From positions 1-16,043 of the forward strand of contig CASELB010000147.1 of assembly GCA_949288685.1 (NCBI GenBank): 16,043 bases of DNA, given 5' to 3'. Origin of the DNA: an uncultured bacterium. Its GTDB lineage: Bacteria > Cyanobacteriota > Vampirovibrionia > Gastranaerophilales > Gastranaerophilaceae. Positions 6,733 to 12,943 of this stretch are shown in pieces. The translations under genes were made by a program, and so were the position numbers. The notes below the pieces were generated by a model. It was not told the DNA's origin. It worked only from the letters and a program-made list of their open reading frames with translations, and searched no databases. How positions within the stretch are numbered: position 1 is the stretch's first letter; every line of letters begins with the position of its first letter.

Positions 6733-6988
6733 CTTCTTTTAACTTCCTATCTATTTCTTGTAAAACTTTATCAATAGTTGCTTCTTGTATAACTGTATCA
6801 TTAACTCTAACGTATGGAGCTTTAGAGTATTCAGAATTGTCTGTACAGTAGTTTAAGCAGGTGCTGCCTACAACGACAACATCTTCACCATACCTTTTGT
6901 TTACAATATCAACAAGTTCTTGTAATTGTGAAGCGCCCATTACAAAACAGGTTGTTCCCATACAAATTTTTACGTTAACTTTTGCCAT
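6722..6988 (-). CDS. Thioredoxin-like [2Fe-2S] ferredoxin (NuoE-like small subunit)
   Basis: An 88-aa protein whose four cysteines, C9-x4-C14 and C44-x3-C48, match the thioredoxin-fold [2Fe-2S] family seen in NuoE/HydA-type subunits. It lacks the N-terminal helical domain of full NuoE, so it is a stand-alone electron carrier. AAGGAA lies 6 nt before the ATG at 6988. The stop overlaps the hydrogenase start by 11 bp, implying coupled synthesis and that it passes electrons to or from that hydrogenase. The cofactor is inferred from the cysteine spacing; the partner is inferred from gene context. Confidence 0.88.
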   Translation of the reverse strand: MAKVNVKICMGTTCFVMGASQLQELVDIVNKRYGEDVVVVGSTCLNYCTDNSEYSKAPYVRVNDTVIQEATIDKVLQEIDRKLKEDGK

Positions 6989-7020
6989 TTTAAATTCCTT
7001 TATAACTGTTATGTATATCT

Positions 7021-7029
7021 ATTATAACA
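7021..7029 (-). promoter_or_regulatory. Extended -10 promoter for the hydrogenase operon
   Basis: On the minus strand TGT is followed by a perfect TATAAT (7026-7021), 32 bp before the ATG of the [2Fe-2S] gene. A second TATAAT lies at 7039-7034. Near the expected transcript start is an 11-bp palindrome (ATAAC-T-GTTAT, 7002-7012) that could be a regulator site. No convincing -35 box is seen. Confidence 0.45.
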
Positions 7030-7227
7030 CGATATTATACAACAATAATCTTTATTATAATGACTTTTTAAGAATATTTAGTGTGCCATATTTAATTTTT
7101 ACCCAACCTGAATTATATTACAATTGTTTTTAATTAAAATGTTACAAAAAAAATTCAATGTTAAAATATGTAAATTTTATAAAAAGAAATAGCAAATTTT
7201 TTTTTGAGAGTATTTAATATAATTGTT

Positions 7228-7740
7228 ATGAAAACATTATCTGTAAAAACAAATTATGATTACCCGACGCAAGGTTACAATACGCCTAACTTTACTGCTA
7301 AATTAGACGTAAGTGAGCTGAACAAAAATGTCAGACGCTGGAAAAATATAGCAAAGGCTTTTGAAGCAAGAACAGCTAACAATTATAGTGATTCAATTGC
7401 TCTGATAGATAACGGAAAAGGCTCATTTGAAGTGTCATATTCTTTTGAAAAAGGGATAGGTTTCAGCTTTTGTAAGCTGGGAAAAAATCAAATGGCAACT
7501 CTGCTAAAAAATCCTGATGATATGATAGCCGGTACTTTTTCAAGGCTGCTTGCTATATACAAATTTCAATGCAAAAAAATCGGTTACGCAAAAGAATTTT
7601 TAAACAAAGTTGAACACGATGGCGGGGCTGATGTTGAATTTGTAAACAGTTTATGGACACTGGTTATTAACAAATGCGCATCAGGTGTGCAAAATATGCT
7701 TAATAAAGACCCGATGTTAAGATTGTTTAAAAATCCTTAA
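7228..7740 (+). CDS. Small uncharacterised protein with N-terminal NF-x-A-K motif (copy A)
   Basis: A 170-aa protein that I cannot assign to a named family. The N-terminus has PNFTAKLDV (~23-31). It is followed by a charged helical stretch, then ANNYSDSIALID, which looks like the start of a beta segment, and a mostly helical C-terminal half. There is no signal peptide or membrane segment. The ATG at 7228 is chosen over an upstream TTG (7204) because it gives an N-terminus like the two related proteins at 8686-9111 and 9123-9476. There is no Shine-Dalgarno sequence; a TATAAT (7218-7223) ends 4 nt before the ATG, so the message may be leaderless or nearly so. The 239 bp upstream, between it and the hydrogenase operon, are AT-rich and contain no other gene. 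Confidence 0.7.
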   Translation: MKTLSVKTNYDYPTQGYNTPNFTAKLDVSELNKNVRRWKNIAKAFEARTANNYSDSIALIDNGKGSFEVSYSFEKGIGFSFCKLGKNQMATLLKNPDDMIAGTFSRLLAIYKFQCKKIGYAKEFLNKVEHDGGADVEFVNSLWTLVINKCASGVQNMLNKDPMLRLFKNP

Positions 7741-7765
7741 ATATCTTCCGGCGCCATTAATAACT

Positions 7766-7876
7766 CCAAGGCAGTTTCAGCATCTCCGTTGGCTTTTCAT
7801 TAGAGTCTGAAATGAATTTTCACCCATTAAGGGTGTTCATGTTCTTTCTTGTTATGCTGAACTTGTTTCAGCATCT
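7766..7876. repeat. Decayed intergenic hairpin repeat ('TGCTGAA..TTCAGCA' type)
   Basis: ATGCTGAA (7854-7861) and TTCAGCAT (7867-7874) form a perfect 8-bp stem with a 5-nt loop. The 11-mer TTTCAGCATCT at 7866-7876 recurs at 7775-7785. Between them are TTCATT/AATGAA arms (7796-7801 and 7811-7816) and a CACCC/GGGTG hairpin (7821-7835). It fills the gap between two convergent genes. It resembles dispersed palindromic repeats that I recall from intergenic DNA of many bacteria. Here it looks like one intact unit plus a degraded one, and the hairpins may also act as terminators. Confidence 0.6.
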
Positions 7877-7938
7877 TATCCGAATGTATATATAATGTCG
7901 AAACTGGCAGGAAAATTTGTTGCTCAGTATTCTAGATT

Positions 7939-8595
7939 TTATTTATTTTTTAATATTGCATTTATAATTTCATTTTTGTTTGAAAGAATTTTAAAAATTT
8001 TTTCAGGCGGTTTATTTAAAAACTTCATTTTTGCCATTGTTTCATACTGCTGCTTTAAACCGGCAAAAAATTCTTTTCCGACAAGGATAATTTTTTTTAA
8101 TCCGCATTCTTCCGAGTGAACATTGTATCTGATAAGGGTTGTGGCTTCTTGCATTGTGGTTGTTCCGCCCGGGAAAACTACAAAATTATCGGCAACTTTA
8201 GTAAATTTTACAATCCTTTCTGATTCGGAATTTGCTTTTCCTATTACTACGCAGTCATTGAGGTTTTCATCACCCCAGAGAGGATTAACTATAATAGCAA
8301 GATTTTGTACCGGTTTCCCGTTCAGGTCTGTTGCAGAACTCTCCTTTGCAGCATAATATGCAGCGCCCATAATACCTTTTGTCCCGCATCCTGTAACAAT
8401 ATTGTATCCGTGCTGTACAAGTTCTTTTGTCGTTTTAGAACACAAATCAAGATATTCCATCAGCGGTTCTGTGGTTTTTGAACTCCCCAGAATAACAACT
8501 GCTTTCGCTCGCTTTTCCGGTCTTGCGTACTGTTTATCAAGCGGGGGGATGGAAGGGGGTAAAGATTGTAATAAATTGACCGCTAAATTATTCAT
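7939..8595 (-). CDS. LOG-family Rossmann-fold protein (TIGR00730-like nucleotide phosphoribohydrolase)
   Basis: A 218-aa protein of the LOG / 'lysine decarboxylase-like' family. Characterised members cleave cytokinin riboside monophosphates or other nucleoside monophosphates to base and ribose 5-phosphate. Visible are VVILGSSK (~33-40), GCGTKGIMGA (~69-78, the phosphate-binding loop), SER with R127, and PGGTTTMQE (142-150) for the usual PGG-x-G-T-x-x-E. The catalytic Arg and Glu are kept, but the second conserved Gly of the motif is Thr. An N-terminal extension of ~30 residues is proline-rich and not obviously a signal. The ATG at 8595 has no good ribosome site and is preceded by a probable leaderless promoter. 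The substrate cannot be told from the sequence. Confidence 0.82.
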   Translation of the reverse strand: MNNLAVNLLQSLPPSIPPLDKQYARPEKRAKAVVILGSSKTTEPLMEYLDLCSKTTKELVQHGYNIVTGCGTKGIMGAAYYAAKESSATDLNGKPVQNLAIIVNPLWGDENLNDCVVIGKANSESERIVKFTKVADNFVVFPGGTTTMQEATTLIRYNVHSEECGLKKIILVGKEFFAGLKQQYETMAKMKFLNKPPEKIFKILSNKNEIINAILKNK

Positions 8596-8610
8596 AACTC
8601 TATTAAAGCA
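8596..8610 (-). promoter_or_regulatory. Extended -10 box giving a probable leaderless LOG-family mRNA
   Basis: The minus strand reads TGC, TTTAAT (8607-8602), then exactly 6 nt (AGAGTT) before the ATG at 8595. It repeats the arrangement seen before the DUF4127 gene. The 90-bp region is shared with the divergent gene at 8686. Confidence 0.42.
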
Positions 8611-8685
8611 TAAAAATAATTATTGTATCTGGATTTTTCCTGAGTTTTATACTATTATTTGTACAATAGGTTTAAGGAGTACGTT

Positions 8686-9111
8686 ATGCGCGTATCAGCA
8701 ATTAATAATCAAAAAAATGCAAATTTTGAGGCAAAATTAAATATAACCGGTGATCCATTGTTATCATACTGGAATCCTAAAAGATTGTTGCCTAAAAATG
8801 CAATAAAGAGGCTTGCTGATAAAGCTAAAACAGTCGGTACGGATAATGATAGAATATATATTAGCATTTGGAGGGGTGGGGTATCAGAGCCTATCCCTAA
8901 TGATTTTTTAAATAGTTTTGGGTTCTTTAATCGCAGAATTAAAGAGGTTTATACAATATTAAGTATGTTTCATTGTTTTCCTGATAAAAACAGTATAGAC
9001 TCTGCCTCTGAAATAATTATAAAAGGCAGCGAAAAAGAGCGTAAAATTTCTGCATATAAAACAATCTGGAAATATATGGATTTGCTAGGTGAAAAATTTA
9101 AAAATGCATAA
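8686..9111 (+). CDS. Small uncharacterised protein with N-terminal NF-x-A-K motif (copy B)
   Basis: A 141-aa protein of unknown function. The N-terminus MRVSAINNQKNANFEAKLNI carries the same NF-x-A-K-L motif as copy A. It is followed by a basic helical region (KNAIKRLADKAKTVG), a strand-like DRIYISIWRGG and a helical C-terminal half. No signal peptide, membrane segment or catalytic motif is visible. The ATG at 8686 has AAGGAG 6 nt upstream and is preferred to a TTG at 8659. Transcription is divergent from the LOG-family gene. It converges with copy C, with only 11 bp between the two stop codons and no clear terminator. Confidence 0.72.
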   Translation: MRVSAINNQKNANFEAKLNITGDPLLSYWNPKRLLPKNAIKRLADKAKTVGTDNDRIYISIWRGGVSEPIPNDFLNSFGFFNRRIKEVYTILSMFHCFPDKNSIDSASEIIIKGSEKERKISAYKTIWKYMDLLGEKFKNA

Positions 9112-9122
9112 TTTTTTGTTTT

Positions 9123-9476
9123 TTATAAAAGTTTATCGAGATCAGGCATAGTTCCGTAATAAAGTTTCCATGCAAATTTCTGAGCCTTCTTTAGTGCAGA
9201 AATCGGTGTTGCAAATATTCCTCTGTTGTCAAACTTTTTATAAGCTACACTTGCTGTAAAATATTCTTTATTTTTCCCTTTTTTACCGGTGCTTCCTTTT
9301 TCCATTGACAGGTAAATGTCATAATTGTTACTTTTTTCTCTATTAGTGATTTTAGCCAGTTGTTTAAGCTGGCGTTTATTAAATGTTTTCATAAATTCTA
9401 CTACTTCCGGTGAGGCTTTTAGAGCCATACCGAAGTTTAAATTTTTGTTTGATGCGGATACAGATTGTACTTGCAT
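9123..9476 (-). CDS. Small uncharacterised protein with N-terminal NF-x-M/A motif (copy C)
   Basis: A 117-aa basic protein of unknown function. LNFGMALKASPEV near residue 13 corresponds to the NF-x-A-K motif of copies A and B. Next comes a helix (FNKRQLKQLAKIT), then NNYDIYLSME, which aligns with NNYSDSIALID in copy A, and a Lys-rich middle. The ATG at 9476 is chosen because AGGGG lies 7 nt upstream; the open frame extends to 9533, but that part has no ribosome site and overlaps the promoter. The C-terminus is rich in aromatic and Lys residues. Localisation is probably cytoplasmic unless the motif is a sorting signal. Confidence 0.7.
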   Translation of the reverse strand: MQVQSVSASNKNLNFGMALKASPEVVEFMKTFNKRQLKQLAKITNREKSNNYDIYLSMEKGSTGKKGKNKEYFTASVAYKKFDNRGIFATPISALKKAQKFAWKLYYGTMPDLDKLL

Positions 9477-9502
9477 AAGGATACCCCTTTCATTTTTTGA
9501 TA

Positions 9503-9511
9503 ATAATAACA
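9503..9511 (-). promoter_or_regulatory. Extended -10 promoter for copy C
   Basis: On the minus strand TGT is followed by TATTAT (9508-9503), about 27 bp before the ATG at 9476. The same TGT-TAT-x-AT form occurs at the hydrogenase and tolC-like promoters. A poor -35 candidate (TTGTGC) is 19 nt upstream. Confidence 0.35.
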
Positions 9512-9582
9512 CAAAAAAATATTTATAGCACAAGTTTATAAGTCAAAAAAAATCAGGCTTAAACAGGATAATTGAACAATAA

Positions 9583-9608
9583 AAAGGGCTCTTTTAAAAG
9601 TGCCCTTT
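9583..9608 (-). terminator. Intrinsic terminator of the two-gene membrane-protein operon
   Basis: AAAGGGC (9583-9589) pairs with GCCCTTT (9602-9608), and CTTTT (9591-9595) pairs with AAAAG (9596-9600) inside it, with a single T/T mismatch between the two stems. On the minus strand the hairpin is followed by TTTTTATT. It lies 24 bp after the stop of the 149-aa gene. Confidence 0.85.
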
Positions 9609-9631
9609 CTATTACTTTTATAACCTGTATT

Positions 9632-10081
9632 TTAGTTTTTTGAGTTTAGCGGTGCAATTTCCTTAAATTCAAATCCCTGATTTTTATTATAGGAAATTTC
9701 ATATTTTTTCTTTGCTTCTACTTGAACTTCAATTTTTTGAGGATCATAAGTTGTTCTTACCCATTTGTGCAGCAAGCCGGGTCTTTGTGTTTCATATTGC
9801 AATTCTAAAACATTTGTTCCCGGGTTTAGATAATAGGCTACTTTGCCATATCCAGCCATAATTTGTTCTTTAGGTTCTCCGTTTACGGAAAGACAGGTTA
9901 ATGTATTTGTAAACCCAAGCGGGTGCCATTTACAATCTTTTACTATCATCATTGATGTATCAGGGTTTTCTTTTTCAAATTTTTTCTTATGCATTGAGTG
10001 AATATAAATGCCAACACCTTGATAAACAAAACTTAATACTATAATTCCGCCTACAATTAAAATATACTGTGTTAAATCCAT
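9632..10081 (-). CDS. Membrane-anchored uncharacterised protein
   Basis: A 149-aa protein with one N-terminal membrane helix (~5-27) followed by a basic stretch (HKKKFEKE), which suggests the rest faces the cytoplasm. The C-terminal part looks all-beta. SVNGEPKEQIMAGYGKVAYYLNPGTNVLEL resembles the 'pegged' strands and PG turn of PEGA-like domains, but this is a loose resemblance. I do not recognise the family. It has AAGGAG before its ATG and starts 11 bp after the end of the 153-aa membrane protein, with which it shares a promoter and terminator. The pair probably acts together. Confidence 0.7.
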   Translation of the reverse strand: MDLTQYILIVGGIIVLSFVYQGVGIYIHSMHKKKFEKENPDTSMMIVKDCKWHPLGFTNTLTCLSVNGEPKEQIMAGYGKVAYYLNPGTNVLELQYETQRPGLLHKWVRTTYDPQKIEVQVEAKKKYEISYNKNQGFEFKEIAPLNSKN

Positions 10082-10092
10082 CTTTTTCTCCT

Positions 10093-10554
10093 TTATTTTT
10101 TTATGGTTTCTACTTTTACCTGTGTATCACAATTATTTTTAGCGCCTAAATAAGATAGGATTTTTTCATAATCATCTCCGTGAAAGTTAGAGGCGTCTAT
10201 ATAATCTTCTTTGCCGGTTTCTTTATTTACATAATAAATATCTTGATCTTCTGCATTTTTTGTATTGCTGTATTTTGAATATTCTGCCCAGTCATAGTTA
10301 TTAATATCAAGTACTTTAATTATTTTATTAAATCGTTTTATCAGCATTTTATTATCATCTGTCAGAATGATTGTGATAAAATCTGTATAGAAAATTTTGT
10401 AAACAAAAAAAGCTAAAACTATACAACCTGCAATAATTGCAAATAAGAAGTTGTGAGTAAACCTGCCGGTCAAATTATAAATAAACCATGTTGCGGCAAC
10501 TCCGAGAAATGTCTCAAACATCATTGTTGTAAATTTTGATTTATACTCCTTCAT
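10093..10554 (-). CDS. Two-helix membrane protein with a possible PH-like (YcxB-type) domain
   Basis: A 153-aa protein with two predicted membrane helices (~11-29 and ~35-56). A cytoplasmic domain follows, beginning ITIILTDDNKMLIKRFNKIIKVLD, with the strand-turn-strand look of bacterial PH-like domains such as YcxB. The ATG at 10554 has GGAGG 4 nt upstream and is preferred to an in-frame ATG at 10572, which has no ribosome site. It is the first gene of the two-gene operon, downstream of a promoter with a perfect TTGACA. The function is unknown, and the PH-like assignment is a fold impression only. Confidence 0.68.
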   Translation of the reverse strand: MKEYKSKFTTMMFETFLGVAATWFIYNLTGRFTHNFLFAIIAGCIVLAFFVYKIFYTDFITIILTDDNKMLIKRFNKIIKVLDINNYDWAEYSKYSNTKNAEDQDIYYVNKETGKEDYIDASNFHGDDYEKILSYLGAKNNCDTQVKVETIKK

Positions 10555-10612
10555 TAATCCTCCGCTATACACACTGCAACTTTATAAAGCCAAACAAAAT
10601 TGTGTAGGTTTA

Positions 10613-10641
10613 ATGTTATAACCATTGTATTTATTTGTCAA
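10613..10641 (-). promoter_or_regulatory. Sigma-70 promoter of the membrane-protein operon
   Basis: On the minus strand a perfect TTGACA (10641-10636) is followed after 17 nt by TAACAT (10618-10613). Transcription would start near 10606, about 50 nt before the GGAGG-led ATG at 10554. The 136-bp gap to the preceding gene shows no strong terminator. Confidence 0.6.
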
Positions 10642-10690
10642 GAATTTGTAAAATTAATGCGTTTTATAATTTCAGCCAATTGCGCAGCTA

Positions 10691-12811
10691 CTATTGATTA
10701 TTAATTTTTGATAAGATTTGTGCGCATCTGGCAATTGTTTCCGGGAAATTCCTCATAAGTTCAAAAGTTCTGAGCGCAGTCGCAGGAATGTCTGACGGGG
10801 TATTTATAAGTGCTCCTGCATCCGCCAGAACTTCACTTTCGCCTTTATTCGGGTCTTTAAACTTGAAATAATAGTTCATATCCCGATTAAATATTAAAGA
10901 AGGTTCTGTTTTTCTTGCCTGCTCAAGCTCTTTATTCAAAATTCTGCGGAAAGTTTTGTCTGATGAAATATCATATTTAACGCTGGTGCCGTAAGGATTT
11001 TTTACATCACCGGCATGTGTTCCTTCGTGTAGGAGTACAAATCCGCTTGGCGCTCCGTCTCCGTTAAGATATATTGTATTTTTATCAACGCGGAAATTTG
11101 GTTTATCAGGAGTACAATCATTAATTAGAATTTTTTTGTTAATCAGATTTACAATAAATTCTGCAGGAGTTTCTTTTAATGAATTGATTGCATTATCAGA
11201 AAACAAATTTGTAACAACGGCAGGTCTTTTTGATTGATTGCCGCCGGTCAAATCATTTATATTAAGATAATGTTTTTTGCCTTCTTTCCCGTTAATCAGT
11301 TCGGTTACTATAATCTTTTGTTTGGTAAATTTTATTTTGAATTCTTTGCCATTTATGGAAGAAATAATATTGTTATTGTCAATTAATCCGGTGAGGATTT
11401 CTCTTGACATGAGTTTCTGACCGTCAGGGGCGGTTATGTCATATTTATAGCTGCTGCCGTTTTTATCTTTGTGATAATAAATATTACTTACAATATTACC
11501 GGCAGATACGAGGCGGGCTTTTTTGACCTGTTCTCCGGTTAACGGATTTTCAAAACCTCTTGAAACAGTTTCTATACGTCCGTCAGGATAACTGTAAAAT
11601 ACATCATAAAATCCCGGAAGTTGTGATAGCTTGTAGTATTCTGTTCTTATCAATTTCCCGTCCGGAGTTTTTCTCTCAATTTTTTGTTCTTTTATAAAAT
11701 CACTATAGTGTGTTATATCTGTAATTTTTCTGTGAATTTCAGTTTTAGTAATGTTATCTTTGAAGTAATTTGTAGTATTTTTTAAATCTTTACTTCCCTG
11801 CATTTCAGAAATTGATAATAACTTGCCTTCCGGACTGTATTCATAAGTAGAGACAAGAACATTATTATTTGTTTTTGATTCTAATACCCCTTGTAAATAA
11901 TGGTTTTTGTTATCTTTTTCCGTTGTTATAAAAAAGTACGTTATATCATTTTTGTTTTTTATTTTGTTATATTTATTACTTATTTCAAATAGTCCTTCTT
12001 TTACTTTAATTGCAGTGTTTACAGAGTTTGGATAAAAGAGAGTCCGGTTGATTTTATCAAGAAGAGCTACAACTTGCGGCGTATAAAATGATATTGCGGC
12101 TTCCGGTGTTTCATAACAGTGCAGTGCAGCAAAATCGATATAGGGATAATCGGGGATGGTTTCTGTTAAGGTGTTTTTTAGTTTAATCATTTTTAAAAGA
12201 TTATCGTATGATTTTTTATTTTTATTTAATTCTTCAAGTCCAGCAAGTATAAAATGGAGGTCGGTATTGCTGTCAAGAGCTTTGTATATTATCGGGTAAT
12301 CTTTTTTGCTGATTTCAAATTCATCGATATACAATTGTAATTTTATATAGTCAAAAGGAATTTTAAATTTACCGGCAAGTGTCATTTTATCCTTATCAAA
12401 TTTTTTACCGGTTTTTATTGAATCAGTGTAATTAATAAAATTTATTTCTCCGATACTGCATTGATAGCCGATATCTGTATTTGTACCTTCCATAAAGAAA
12501 TTGCACGTATTAAGAACAAGAGCAAGGGCAGGAAGGCAGACAAATCCTTTTTCCATACAAAAACGGCTGAGCAGTTTAAAATCGTCGGCACTTTTAAATC
12601 CGTATTTTGCAAACTCTTTAATTCCTACCTCCGGTTTAATGTAATCCGGGGAATTAAAGTATTTGTTTTTTAAGTGTTTTTCAGGCGCGGCAGATGAAAT
12701 AAATTCATCATATTGCGGTTTTAAACGCGAAGTGTTACGTTTGTTTTGTTTAATTACACTTAAAAGGGTTTTGTTGATTGTTTTGATGTTGGGATTAAAG
12801 TTGACTTTCAT
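10691..12811 (-). CDS. Large protein with PDG-type repeats and C-terminal zinc metallopeptidase motif
   Basis: A 706-aa protein that I cannot assign to a named family. The N-terminal ~280 residues look helical. The middle has repeated strand-turn-strand units: YSPEGKLLSISE (~325), KTPDGKLIRTEYY (~381), SYPDGRIETVSR (~407) and TAPDGQKLMSREI (~460). Near the C-terminus LLHEGTHAGD gives an HExxH zinc site (H595, E596, H599), and GESEVLADAGALI (657-669) supplies a likely third ligand (E658 or E660), as in gluzincins of the lethal-factor/ADAM-like 'HExxH ... E-x-x-A-D/E' pattern. There is no signal peptide or membrane helix. The N-terminus MKVNFNPN vaguely resembles the NF motif of the small proteins. 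No ribosome site precedes the ATG. It is divergent from the tolC-like gene. The peptidase fold is likely; the substrate, and whether it is secreted, are unknown. Confidence 0.8.
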   Translation of the reverse strand: MKVNFNPNIKTINKTLLSVIKQNKRNTSRLKPQYDEFISSAAPEKHLKNKYFNSPDYIKPEVGIKEFAKYGFKSADDFKLLSRFCMEKGFVCLPALALVLNTCNFFMEGTNTDIGYQCSIGEINFINYTDSIKTGKKFDKDKMTLAGKFKIPFDYIKLQLYIDEFEISKKDYPIIYKALDSNTDLHFILAGLEELNKNKKSYDNLLKMIKLKNTLTETIPDYPYIDFAALHCYETPEAAISFYTPQVVALLDKINRTLFYPNSVNTAIKVKEGLFEISNKYNKIKNKNDITYFFITTEKDNKNHYLQGVLESKTNNNVLVSTYEYSPEGKLLSISEMQGSKDLKNTTNYFKDNITKTEIHRKITDITHYSDFIKEQKIERKTPDGKLIRTEYYKLSQLPGFYDVFYSYPDGRIETVSRGFENPLTGEQVKKARLVSAGNIVSNIYYHKDKNGSSYKYDITAPDGQKLMSREILTGLIDNNNIISSINGKEFKIKFTKQKIIVTELINGKEGKKHYLNINDLTGGNQSKRPAVVTNLFSDNAINSLKETPAEFIVNLINKKILINDCTPDKPNFRVDKNTIYLNGDGAPSGFVLLHEGTHAGDVKNPYGTSVKYDISSDKTFRRILNKELEQARKTEPSLIFNRDMNYYFKFKDPNKGESEVLADAGALINTPSDIPATALRTFELMRNFPETIARCAQILSKINNQ

Positions 12812-12846
12812 AAAATAATTTAAACACAGTGTTTACAGATAATCAA
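12812..12846 (-). promoter_or_regulatory. Promoter with 15-bp palindrome upstream of the metallopeptidase gene
   Basis: TAAACAC-A-GTGTTTA (12821-12835) is a perfect 7-1-7 palindrome. On the minus strand TTGATT (12846-12841), 17 nt, then a TGT-extended TTAAAT (12823-12818) ends 6 nt before the ATG, so the palindrome overlaps the extended -10 box. This looks like a repressor site on a possibly leaderless gene. The -10 box matches the consensus at only 4 of 6 positions. Confidence 0.42.
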
Positions 12847-12888
12847 AAAACATTGAAACCTTATTACAAAAAATTTACACAAACGGTA

Positions 12889-12928
12889 TTGAAAAAAAAT
12901 ATTTTATTGTGTTATGATAATAACACAA
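12889..12928 (+). promoter_or_regulatory. tolC-like gene promoter overlapped by a 9-4-9 palindrome
   Basis: TTGAAA (12889-12894) and a TGT-extended TATGAT (12913-12918) are 18 nt apart. Arms TTGTGTTAT (12907-12915) and ATAACACAA (12920-12928) are exact reverse complements with a 4-nt gap. They cover the -10 box, the expected start (~12925) and the first bases of the AAGGAG (12927-12932). A repressor bound here would block RNA polymerase directly. Confidence 0.55.
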
Positions 12929-12943
12929 GGAGCAAGTGTACAA

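Noticed and set aside
6989..7227. Small RNA or hidden gene in the AT-rich gap
   Set aside because: Only promoter-like boxes, short palindromes and homopolymer runs are seen; there is no stable structure or coding signal.
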